64,000 bases of DNA, taken from contig BSBK01003256.1 in assembly GCA_027943335.1 (NCBI GenBank), positions 830,001 through 894,000 on the forward strand, given 5' to 3'. The stretch's first letter is position 1; each line of letters begins with the position of its first letter. The DNA comes from Chamaecyparis obtusa (Eukaryota; Streptophyta; Pinopsida; Cupressales; Cupressaceae). A program made the position numbers and the translations under genes. The notes beneath the pieces were generated by a model. It saw only the letters and a list, made by a program, of their open reading frames with translations. It was not told the origin of the DNA and searched no databases. Positions 34,944 through 43,840 of the stretch are shown piece after piece.

Positions 34944-35106
34944 GTGTTGGTCAAAATTTTGACCAACACTATGTTAGTCAAAATTTTGACCAACACGGGC
35001 ATGTATTTAAAAAAAAAAAGTTTTCCTTCTATAATGCGACCAACCTAAACATTTTTATTTGATGGTCGAATTGTTTAGTCGAAATTTAAGGTCAAATGTA
35101 CTAGTG
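34944..35106. repeat. CACTA right end: palindromes and TIR
   Basis: A perfect 26-bp palindrome at 34944-34969 is centred on GTCAAAATTTTGAC. A second near-copy follows at about 34974-34997, flanked by ACACGGG. The two copies are themselves inverted with respect to CCCGTG and CACGGG, and A/T runs extend the fold. The same 14-bp core occurs once at the left end (7243-7256). The terminal inverted repeat occupies 35078-35106 and ends CTAGTG, followed by the TTA duplication. Confidence 0.85.
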
Positions 35107-35109
35107 TTA

Positions 35110-36095
35110 CCTGTGATTTGGGCCATTAATTACAAAGGTTCGGTTTAGATTAGTTTATACTTTCAGCTATATTTGAACATTATTGTTTATACAGTATCAT
35201 ATGGGAAATTTCCACATCCCATGACGATGAAAGTGTTTTTTAGAACCTAGTTATTATGTTGTTATTGGGAGATATTCTTGATCCTTTGTAGCATTTGGAC
35301 TTCCTCATTAGATGCATCTGGTTTTTTTTCTACAACTACAATGGTGATCACTATTCGTTGTGACCTCAATTCACATACTCAGGGATTTTTATTTAACACA
35401 AATTCTTTGTTTCATCCGTTATGCTCATTGATGTCCCTATATGTTCAGACTTCTTTTTCTGGGATTTTATTTTGCATGCTACTTCACTATGGACTTCAAT
35501 CTTCATGCCAGTTGAGAGATATGGATCAACGAACTATTTATTTTGTTGTTTCTTTCTTGGGTTTTTCATATAGTTTCCTAGGATCTTTGTACTACTTGTT
35601 TATTTCGTTCCTAGATAGATTTGTGGGTGGGCTTTCCCTTTGCTATTTCACAGATTTGCATATATATATTTATTCCTTCATGTTATATCAGTGCTACTAA
35701 CGATGATCTTTGTCATAGGTAGAATTTTTTTGTATGCAGATGTGATGATATGGAGGTGTCTTCTCTGCTTCTGACTGCGTACAACTACCTGGAGAGTTTG
35801 TGGAAGGCATTCCTCTGGTTTGTTTGGGATTGTTGGGTCTTGTGACAATTTATTTGTAATGCCCATAGGGCCTGTGGGTTCTTGATTTTCTATTTTTGGG
35901 TTTTGGGTGGGGGGATATTTTTTTGTAATATTATGGGACAATAATTGGTTTGGTTTCAACTTTGAATTCTTCTGTGGTCCATGTAACCCATTTTTTATGT
36001 TTTGGAGCAAAAGTGGAGGTTTTCTTTGCCTAGTTCTTTCCTACTGGTGCTTTTTGAACCAAGTCTGTAAAAAAGAAGAAAAAAATTAATAAAAG
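35110..36095 (+). mobile_element. Probable 3' tail of the LINE split by the CACTA element
   Basis: After the right TTA duplication the plus strand is untranslated, T/G-rich sequence that ends in TCTGTAAAAAAGAAGAAAAA and AATTAATAAAAG near 36066-36095, resembling a LINE poly-A end. Joining 7118 to 35110 gives a continuous 3' tail of about 1.07 kb after the RNase H frame. This continuity is inferred from order and orientation, not proved. The 140-codon frame at 35278-35700 shows no motif and is treated as chance. Confidence 0.5.
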
Positions 36096-36412
36096 TAATT
36101 TTATGGTATCTTTATCACTTTTTCCAAAAAAGAAAAAAGTTTATAAATGTTAAATTATTTAATTTTAAAATATTAATTAATTTATAAGTTCACTAATTTA
36201 TTTCTTGTAATTTTTTAAATATTAATATTTTGAATTTAAATAATTTACATTTATAAAATTACTTTCATAAATAAACAAAGTTTTAGTTATTATTATTAAG
36301 TATTTTTTAGCATAATTATTACATAATCTTAATTATTTTCTTAATCTACTTAAAACAATTTAATGATAATTAAGATTAGAATTATATTTTCACTGTTATA
36401 CAAAATTAAGAT
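36096..36412. other. Very AT-rich DNA flanking the next LINE
   Basis: No gene. It continues, beyond the LINE insertion, into the similarly AT-rich 40487-40722. Confidence 0.5.
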
Positions 36413-36624
36413 TATAATTAATATTTTTTTTATATTAAAGATCGAGAGTTCAAAAAACAATACAACAAAATAGGGGAGGCTAGGCCTCAACCCACCAATC
36501 CAAGAGAACCAACAGTATAATGACTAAGTCAACAGAGATTTAAATAGGTACACATACTGAGCATAGAGAAAAAAAGTAAATATCAGCACGATAAAGCTCC
36601 AAAAAAGAACAGCAGAAGATCTTC

Positions 36625-37330
36625 CTAGTGAAGAACATCATCATGATTATCAATCCAAGAAGTCCAGCCTAGAGAGCCCTCCATCCAAACCACCTTCTTC
36701 CGCTCCAGAATCTGGGTAAGCATTTTGAGTTTATCAAAATCAGGGCCTTTATTGTCTCTGATGTCCTGAATCAGCTTCTCAAGCGCTGCATCGAACACAG
36801 TCTGGTTGTCCACAATGCCGGCCCATTCAAAGCCATCCTTCATATCGTAAATGAACATAGAGGCATGTCCATCTCTAAGAAACCTCAATAGCTTCTCCCG
36901 TTCCAAGTTCATCACGTAGCAAACTTGAGAAGAAAATTTGAAACGAGTGAGTTTTCTAAAAAACCCAGTAAGATTCCTATCAGTGCCTTGGAATTTAGAC
37001 TCATTTCTTAATTTCCAAATAAACCAAAGATGAAAGATGAAAGAATATTCCAAAAGGTTAGCATCTTTGTGAAGCCCATGAATGTAACCAGTAATGATAT
37101 CAAGAGTATAAACATGTTTAGTAATAGAAAATCCAAACATCAACCAAATTTCTCTAGCAAAGCTGCAATCAAAGAAAATGTGTCTCATGGTCTCAGGCAT
37201 TCTACAAATAGGACAGATATCAAGGGCGGCTTGGTGATTCCTAATGGGCAACCTATCAAGCAAGAGTTGCCACTTGAAGCATTTAATCTTAGGCAGGATG
37301 GGAGACTTCCACAACTTATCAAAGACTTTC
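36625..37330 (-). pseudogene. LINE zf-RVT and C-terminal region
   Basis: Encodes the zinc-binding reverse-transcriptase tail: LWKSPILPKIKCFKWQLLL, then CPICRMPETMRHIFFDCSFA (C..C...H...C pattern), WFIWKLRNESKFQG, and a C-terminal part ending WTSWIDNHDDVLH at the stop near 36625. The frame starts after a stop that separates it from the preceding linker region, so it is part of one broken polyprotein and not a separate gene. Confidence 0.8.
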
Positions 37331-37590
37331 TGCTAGTCAGTCGAGCTGGTGTTACTATACCAGATAGAATTAATATGATCAGTCATAGAGGTATCATGAT
37401 TAAGGAACTTATAAATATCTTTAGCTTTAATTTTGGTAAGGAGGGAGCCATCTTTCCATCTAAAATTGAGGTAGCGGTGAGACTCAACATTAGTGTTCCT
37501 AGGAAGACTAAGGGGCGCACAGGCAGTCTTGATCAGGTTGTAAGTTCTTTTATGGGAATCTGGGAGATCATATTCCTGGGAGAGATTTTC

Positions 37591-39018
37591 CTAGCTAACA
37601 AGGCTATTATGCTCCATGATGTCCATGATACAGTTAAGGCCTTTACTAGACGAAAACCTGGCGGAGCATCCTTTAGTAAGGGCGAGGGGTTTATTCAAAT
37701 GATGAAGATTCCACCAAATAGACCATTCCCCATGCAAGACATGATTATAATCAAAATTAGAGTTATCTATGAAACCACACACATACTCCCACACCTTCCA
37801 AATGGATCTAAAGACCCAAGTGCCCTGAACAGTCACAGGGAACTGACCAACAACCAGGTCACAGAAAGGGAGGGCTTTCCAAGACTTGGTAGATTTAGGA
37901 GCACCATTTTGGATATTATTTCTGATAAGAATCTTCCAAGGCTCATCTCCTTCAAGAGCTTGGAAGATCCATTTGGGAGTGAGGGAAATTCCTTGGAGCC
38001 TAAGATCCTTCAGGCTAAGCCCATAGAGCTTCTTATCAATATGGCACCAATTCCACTTAACCACATTAGTTTTCCTATTACCCTAACCATCAGACCACAA
38101 GAAATGTCAGATAGCCTTTTGGACTTCAAAGATTTGATAATTGCTAAACATCCACGTAGAGGAGTAATACATGCTATAGGAAGAAAGAAATTTTTGACAA
38201 ATTTGAACCCTTCCCGCAAGAGAAAGAACCCTATTGTTCCACTTGTTAAGTTTTTTGTCAATCTTATCCTTAACCCAAAGCCACATATCTTTAAGTGAGG
38301 GGGCAACAGAGAAAGGAATACCTAGATATCGAACAATTTAATTAGGTCCTCCCCAGGTAAATCCAAAGTGTTCAAGCTAGTCCGAGGGTTCCTCTTTCTA
38401 GCCGAGTATAAGAGATTTTGTACTGGAGATACGAGCTCTTGAAGCTTTACCAAAGAATTCAAGTTTTTGATTGAGGCACTGAATGTTATGTCTTGAGAAC
38501 TCCAAGAAAAGGGAGGTGTCATCAGCAAACTAGATGTTAAGTAATTTAGAATCATTAGGCAGAGTAATCCCACAGACTCTAGGGGAAATGGTATTGTCTC
38601 TAAGGAGATAAAACAAGACATCTGAAGCAATAACAAACAAGGCAGGAGCAAGCAGACAGCCCTGACGAATGGAACAAGAGAGCTGGATGGGTTGGTAAAA
38701 AGTATCATTGACCTCAATCAGAGAAAATGCATCCTTAAGAAGGATTTGGACATACTTACAGAAAATAATGGGAAAGCCAAAAGCTCTAAGCATCATGAGG
38801 ATAAAATCCCACTCTACCCTGTCATAAGATTTCTCAAAATCAACAAGAAGCATAACAACATCCTGCTTAGAGGTCTTGGCCCATTCCATAGCCTCCCAAC
38901 TAGTAACAAGGTTTTCAAGAATATACCTGCCTTTGATAAATCCCATTTGGGTAGAACAAATGAACTTAGGAAGAATTTTTCAAGGCGAGAGGCCATGACT
39001 TTAGCAAGGATCTTGTAG
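37591..39018 (-). pseudogene. LINE reverse transcriptase, broken frames
   Basis: Minus-strand reverse transcriptase core in several frames. GFIKGRYILENLVTSWEAME and VVMLLVDFEKSYDRVEWDF (the first catalytic Asp motif) run from about 38946. SIRQGCLLAPALFVIASDV follows, and a TAG stops the frame directly before FADDTSLFLEFS (about 38530), the second catalytic motif. Downstream lie the thumb and connection regions (WNWCHIDKKLYGLSLKDLRL near 38060). A stop also separates the RPITLLNISYKILAKVM stretch near 39040-38990 from the upstream segment. At least three stops and two frame changes make it inactive. Confidence 0.8.
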
Positions 39019-39044
39019 GAAATGTTAAGAAGAGTAATAGGACG

Positions 39045-40260
39045 CTAGTTCTTAATAAGAGCTCTCTCTCCATCTTTAGGGATAATCTTGATGATGCCCA
39101 TATTAATAGAGTTCCCCAAGGTACCATTAACAAAGGCTTCCGAATACAGATCATGAAGGCCATGAGTTATCCAGTCAATATTAGTTTTATAAAATTCAGC
39201 AGGGAGCCCATCCAGTCTGGGGGCTTTATTGTCCTTAAGGCTGCGAATGATGGCAAAGATTTCTTGAGGAGAGACCTTAGCTTGGAGAAGGAGGGAGTCA
39301 CTCTTAGAAATCATATTGGGGATGAGACCTATGCAACTATTCCTAATGTCTTTTGAGTCTTCAGTATCTTCTGAGGTAAAAAGGGTTTTGTAGAACATCT
39401 CAAAGGCATTAGGGATGTCATGGAGAGTCAGGAGCTCCTTATCCTCCACAATAATTCTATCAATTTTTTCTTTACTCTGCTTCTACCTAAGAAGGTTAAA
39501 GAAAAGTTTGGATCCTTTATCACCATATTGAAGCCAATGGTTACGAGCCCGAATAAAGGCACCTCTGATTTTAACTTGCTATTGTTTCCTAAGGGAATCC
39601 CTAGCCAGAGAAACTTGCTCGGCTAAAGCAAGGGATGCGAGTTGAGATTGGATTCTGCTTTCTAATGAATGGATTTGGTCAGTAAGAAAGTTCTCCACAC
39701 GTCTATAATCTTTGGCCTTCTTTTGACCAAGGGTTTGGAAAATCTTCTGCCAAGAAGAAATATTCAGGTTCCATCTACTAGTATGGGAGTGGGTCTTGTT
39801 TTGTAAGTTAAAAAGTATGATCATTTTAATGGAACTAAGTCCATCTTGATCACTTAAAAGGGAAGTATTGAGAATAAATTTCCGACTGACCTGAGAGGTG
39901 GCTGGCATGGAGTTTCTAAAATTAACAATAGCTAAGATAGGGTAGTGGTCAGAGAGGGTTGCAAGGATGGTAGCAACCGAAATACCATACTGGTTAGGGG
40001 AAAAAGAAAAGAAATTACTGTTAGCATAAAACTTGTCAAGTCTAGAGTAAATACGATTAGGGCCTTGTTGAAAATTGCACCAGGTATACCGAAGGGCTGA
40101 AGTATCAGATTTGATGCCTTCAAGAGGGTCAAACAATTGGAGGTGCTTCTTAAGCCTATCCCAGTGAGATTTTTCAGGGCCTTTCCATTCAAAAGGGGTT
40201 CCTCCAATCTTATCATCAAAACTCTCAATCATATTAAAGTCGCCACCAACAAGCTAGGGA
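39045..40260 (-). pseudogene. LINE endonuclease C-terminal half and linker
   Basis: Contains the endonuclease signatures GGDFNMIES (about 40250) and LSDHYPI (about 39945) of the APE-like endonuclease that nicks the target. A linker follows, with a coiled-coil-like QKKAKDYRRVENFLTDQIHS, and then the pre-RT segment PNAFEMFYKTLF and KDNKAPRLDGLPAEFYK (39449-39045). Stops near 40256 and 39579 interrupt it. Confidence 0.8.
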
Positions 40261-40486
40261 ATGTTAGGCAAGGTGGACATCCAATCCCATAGAAGAACTC
40301 TTTCCTTATAGTTGTTAGGGGCATATAGAGAGAAAACACCAAAAGAGGAACCATTAGCAGTTAGTGTGACCCAAGCCACCCTATTACAAGGTGAGATGCC
40401 TGAGTCAATAATGTGGCTTGTCCATTAAGGGCTAAGAAAAAGGGCAACTCCACCTTTTCCTTAAGGGTAACTATAATTAATATTTT

Positions 40487-40722
40487 GATTATAGTTACAC
40501 CAATAAATATTTATAATTATATTATTATTTAAATTTGAAAAAAAAGTTAATTTAAAATAAATTATTATATTTTACACATGTTCAAACTTAAAAATAAAAT
40601 AGTTATTAATTTTAATTATTATTATAATAATTTTTAAATTATAATAGTTAAAATTAGAAATATATGTTAATTATAAAATTCTTATGTAATAATTATTTAT
40701 TTAAATTTAAAGATTCACAAGA
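40487..40722. other. AT-rich spacer
   Basis: Almost pure A/T with no coding support. It is the right-hand continuation of the target into which the minus-strand LINE inserted. Confidence 0.5.
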
Positions 40723-41244
40723 TTGCAAGCTGATTCATTGGCACCCCCAGCTAAAGGGATTGCGAAACTAAATTTTGACGGATCCTCTAGAGGTAACCCA
40801 AGAGATTCAGGAGCAGGTGTATGTATCCGAGATCATCATGGAGTTGTTAAAGCATTAAAATTTTGCCCTCTTCCTTGTGGTACGAATAACATGGCGGAAG
40901 CACATGGATTATTCATGGGCCTCACATTGGCTAAAGCAGGAGGATTTAAACAACTGCAAGTAGAAGGGGATTCCCTGATTATTATAAATAACTGCATAAA
41001 AAGGGAAACACACAGCTGGCAATTAGGATATATCTTTTGGCAAATTTGGTTTCTTTTGGACACCTTTGATGAAATATATATATCCCATACCCTTCATGAG
41101 GGGAATGCAATGGTAGACTATCTTGCTAATATAGCATGCGACGACCAAGATATGATGTCACTTGCACCTGCCAAAATCATTAAACATGACACCAAACTGC
41201 AAGATCTGGTTTGTGCGGAAATGATAGCCTCCTCATCAGAATAG
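40723..41244 (+). pseudogene. RNase H domain (RVT_3 type), nearly intact
   Basis: An open frame of about 173 codons. The catalytic acidic residues are all visible: Asp in KLNFDGSSRGNPRDSGAG, Glu in NNMAEAHGLFMGL, Asp in QVEGDSLIIINN, and the C-terminal HEGNAMVDYLANIA with the final Asp. The first codon used here (40723) is not an ATG; the domain lay inside a longer polyprotein that is missing upstream. It is better preserved than the RNase H at 6529-7038 and only moderately similar to it, so the two come from different LINE copies or lineages. It ends with TAG at 41242. Confidence 0.85.
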
Positions 41245-41641
41245 ATTGTGAATTTGGCAACTTAAATTATTAATTGGCAAGGTGGATAGTGGGTACATAG
41301 AGGTAGTACTTCATAGGATGTGGGATCGGTACCATTAAGTGGCAGTATTAACCACAACAGATGATATGCTGTCAATATATTCTCCCTTATGCTCTTAGTA
41401 ACTTGTTTACATTTGCGGTCTGACGGGGTGCTACGAGGATGTACATTCCCAGAATATATTGGGGGAACTCTTCATTCCCAAGGTATGAATTGAGTTCAAT
41501 TTACTTCATCCTTGAGATTTGTGGAGATTTGACGGACAAGGCAATTTAGGGCTTGAATGATAGGAGTACACCTACGACTCTATTTATCTCCTCATTTCAC
41601 GCTTATACATCAGTCATTTTGTTTAGTTCAATTTTACAACA
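41245..41641. other. Spacer between RNase H and the unassigned ORF
   Basis: No coding sequence recognised. It lies between two plus-strand frames of the probable LINE block and may be untranslated. Confidence 0.4.
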
Positions 41642-42391
41642 ATGGAGCTGAGGACTGGGTAGATTTTGAAGTGCAGACAATGCGACAGATATCACCATGA
41701 TGTGTTGCCAAGAAATTATAGACTGAAGATACAAGCTTCAGAGATGGAAGAGGTCTTGCCTGCATTCACTAAGGAGGGTTCTTTTGATGCCATGTTTATC
41801 TATCACTCACCAAGAATTCAGACTACTATCTGCATAGTAATTGGGGAAGAAATCTTGGCACCACATGTTCGTCAATTCTTTTTTCCAGCACAACTTATAG
41901 CCATCTTTTTGTCAAATGCTTTGGACCTCATTCAATCAGTGCCCTTGTTCATCTCGCTGGCAGAGAAAGTAATTAACCCATGTTATTTGCAGAACAATGA
42001 GCTTATGAGGGTGATACAGAAATATGATCTTTGGGATGGACTGGCATTAGTCGGTGGTTTATTTTCCCACCATGAACTGCTCACAAATCATGATTACTTG
42101 CTGGTTTATGTAAGCATAAAACGCTCCTTGGAGAAACAGGATGCAAGGTATGCAGAAAACACTCTCTGCTTTGTGAACTGGCGTCTAGGGTTTCATATGG
42201 TGAATTGTATCAAAATCAAGGTGAATGCATTACTTGATCTACTTGAATTCCCAAACTCTCCCCCTTCTCGGACAGAAAATATACTGCACTCAAGCCCTGG
42301 TTTTAGTGGGCAATTGTCAAGGATGATGGAAGTGATGTCGGACCTCAATGTTCAGCCTTCGGGTATGGGTAGTGATGCTTATGATGGGTGA
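41642..42391 (+). pseudogene. Unassigned ORF of about 240 residues downstream of RNase H
   Basis: The frame probably starts at ATG 41642 (MELRTG), but TAG at 41660-41662 stops it after six codons. The rest is open to TGA at 42391, and the next ATG is near 41743. The product is not low-complexity. It begins with a C..C pair (LKCRQCDRYHHDVLPRNY), has hydrophobic stretches such as AQLIAIFLSNALDLI and ends with MMEVMSDLNVQPSGMG. I do not recognise the family. Its length, even composition and position between RNase H and a poly-A tail argue that it is or was a real protein, either the extreme C-terminus of a LINE or a host-derived passenger. Confidence 0.4.
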
Positions 42392-42712
42392 TCAACTTGA
42401 ACACACTGCAGTACATGATGCACCATATTTTCAAGCTTCGGTGTGTACCTCTGGATGGCTTCCTGGCACAGCACCTATGGAAGAACCTTTGTAGTTGGCT
42501 TCATCAGAATTAGTGGTGGGTGTCGAAACTAAGCCCTCAAGTTTCTCACCTCGGGTTACAGAGACTTCAGATGGTGGATGGGGATCGGAGGACATGGTCA
42601 AATAGATGTTACAGTGTTGAGCACTATTAAAATTTGAAAGCTTTTTTGTTAAAGTTTGATGCAGGAGCATCCTGGATGTAAGAGCAATCTTGCATCACCC
42701 AAAAAAAAAAAA

Positions 42713-43840
42713 TTTCTATTTTTATTTTCAATAAGGGCTATTTTGTGCAGAGCTGCTATTTATGGAAAGTTACTATTTTTGGTAATTTTCGTATGTGCTC
42801 AGAATGATCTGATTTCTTTCTTGGAGGTTCATTTTGGTCATATAAGTCTGCCAGTAAAGTTTCATTGCCAGATCAAGTGTATATTGGAAGATATTGAAGA
42901 TTTTCGGTATTGGTAGTAGGGTACAGAAACTTTGAACTCAGTTTTGAAGGCTTTAGAGGCCCCGGATGAGGTCAAAAATTTGGGTGATGGGCGCTTGCGC
43001 AGGTCAAGCCTGTAGAGCGCTTCGTGGCATTTTCAAAATGGGGTTATAATAGCCAATCGGGTCAACTGGTGATGACTTATGGTCTTCGGAAGTTGGGCCA
43101 CCTGAAATGGCAGAAAATAATTTTCTTCAAAATTTTTGTTCGCGTTTCAAAGGTCATCTTGAGCCGACTATGATGTAATAAAATGTAAAATAAAATAATT
43201 CTAAGTTTGGTCGGCCTTATTGGCTAAAATTCTGGAACCTTCCCAGGCGGTGGAAAATTGCCTATATAAGGAAGGCTGTATTATTGTCTTAGGCAGTTCA
43301 GAATAGTTCTAGGTAGTAGATCTGGGCAATAATTCGAGGCTTTTTCCTACAGAATATTGTAAGGGAATGCCCATGTGGCTTTGCATATTGTAATTCTGAA
43401 AGTTTGTAATTCCACATTTGTGGAGATAATAAGAAGACAATTTTCTGTTCTTGCATATTATTGTTGTTGTTTCTCTATTTCTATTATGTGCTTGTGGTAT
43501 TAAGGGGAGCACCCTTCATCAAAGTTAATGACTAACTTTGTCATGTAAGTTTTTTGGAACATTGGTTCATTAGTGGGTTTTGTAATGTGTAGTCAATTTG
43601 CGCATAGTATATAACTGGAACTCCTCGATATATGGGATAATTTTGTAAAAATGTCTAAGTGACATTTGGATATCTCATGTAACTGCATATGTAACTAAAT
43701 TTTATCGAATATATGCTTGTATATAACTATGATCCTGGGGTTTCTTACTGGTTCTTCCATGGGGGAGTTATTGAATCAAATAATTATTAATAAAATATGG
43801 TGGATACTCCACTTTTGTTTTAAAAAAAATAAAAATAAAA
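42713..43840. other. Non-coding, possibly LTR-derived
   Basis: No gene. The stretch 42960-43560 has the make-up of an LTR: moderate GC, a TATA box, AATAA-type signals, then a leader-like T-rich part. No partner LTR exists in the window, so it could be a solo LTR or a decayed promoter. Confidence 0.35.
43255..43290 (+). promoter_or_regulatory. TATA-box promoter candidate
   Basis: TGCCTATATAAGGAAGGC is a strong plant TATA context, similar in form to LTR promoters and the pararetrovirus 35S type. The nearest downstream sequence has no open frame. It probably belonged to a retroelement LTR. Confidence 0.4.

Larger units (their letters stand above)
7119..35106 (-). mobile_element. CACTA (En/Spm) DNA transposon, 28 kb
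   Basis: The ends are CACTAGTAAATTTTACC at 7119 and, inverted, CACTAGTACATTTGACC at 35106. The first 29 bases of the two ends match at all but three positions. Both sides carry a 3-bp duplication TTA (7116-7118 and 35107-35109), the hallmark of CACTA elements. Inside, on the minus strand, are a tnp2 transposase, a SET-domain gene, a TNPA-like Transposase_24 gene and fragments of two host genes. Without the nested copia insertion (19439-27166) the element is about 20.25 kb. It appears to have inserted into the 3' untranslated part of a plus-strand LINE. Stops and frameshifts in tnp2 mean this copy cannot make its own full transposase. The ends remain good enough that it might still be mobilised in trans. 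Confidence 0.93.
36428..40471 (-). mobile_element. 5'-truncated LINE with a 15-bp target duplication
   Basis: A minus-strand LINE lies between two copies of TATAATTAATATTTT (36413-36427 and 40472-40486), a 15-bp target-site duplication typical of LINE integration. The 3' end has only a short A stretch next to the duplication. The 5' end is cut inside the endonuclease, since the N-terminal ORF1 and the first part of the endonuclease are missing. The remaining 4.0 kb contains the endonuclease C-terminal half, reverse transcriptase and zf-RVT domain, with several stops and frame changes. Unlike the LINEs at 5815 and 40723, it shows no RNase H at its end, so it belongs to a different lineage or has lost it. 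Confidence 0.9.
40723..42712 (+). mobile_element. LINE 3' segment with RNase H and extra ORF
   Basis: A plus-strand block beginning in an RNase H domain, continuing through a spacer and a second long frame, and ending in TGCATCACCC followed by twelve A residues (42701-42712). The poly-A end and order suggest the 3' part of a LINE. No target duplication was found, and the 5' edge blurs into AT-rich DNA. Confidence 0.6.

Noticed and set aside
35278..35700. 140-codon plus-strand frame
   Set aside because: Highly hydrophobic with no motif, and it lies in what reads as the untranslated tail of a LINE.
37030..38298. 422-codon plus-strand frame
   Set aside because: It is the antisense of the LINE reverse transcriptase and zf-RVT region, whose minus-strand reading has clear domain motifs.
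43255..43290. Endogenous pararetrovirus promoter
   Set aside because: Only the TATA context is similar; no viral coding sequence is present anywhere in the window.
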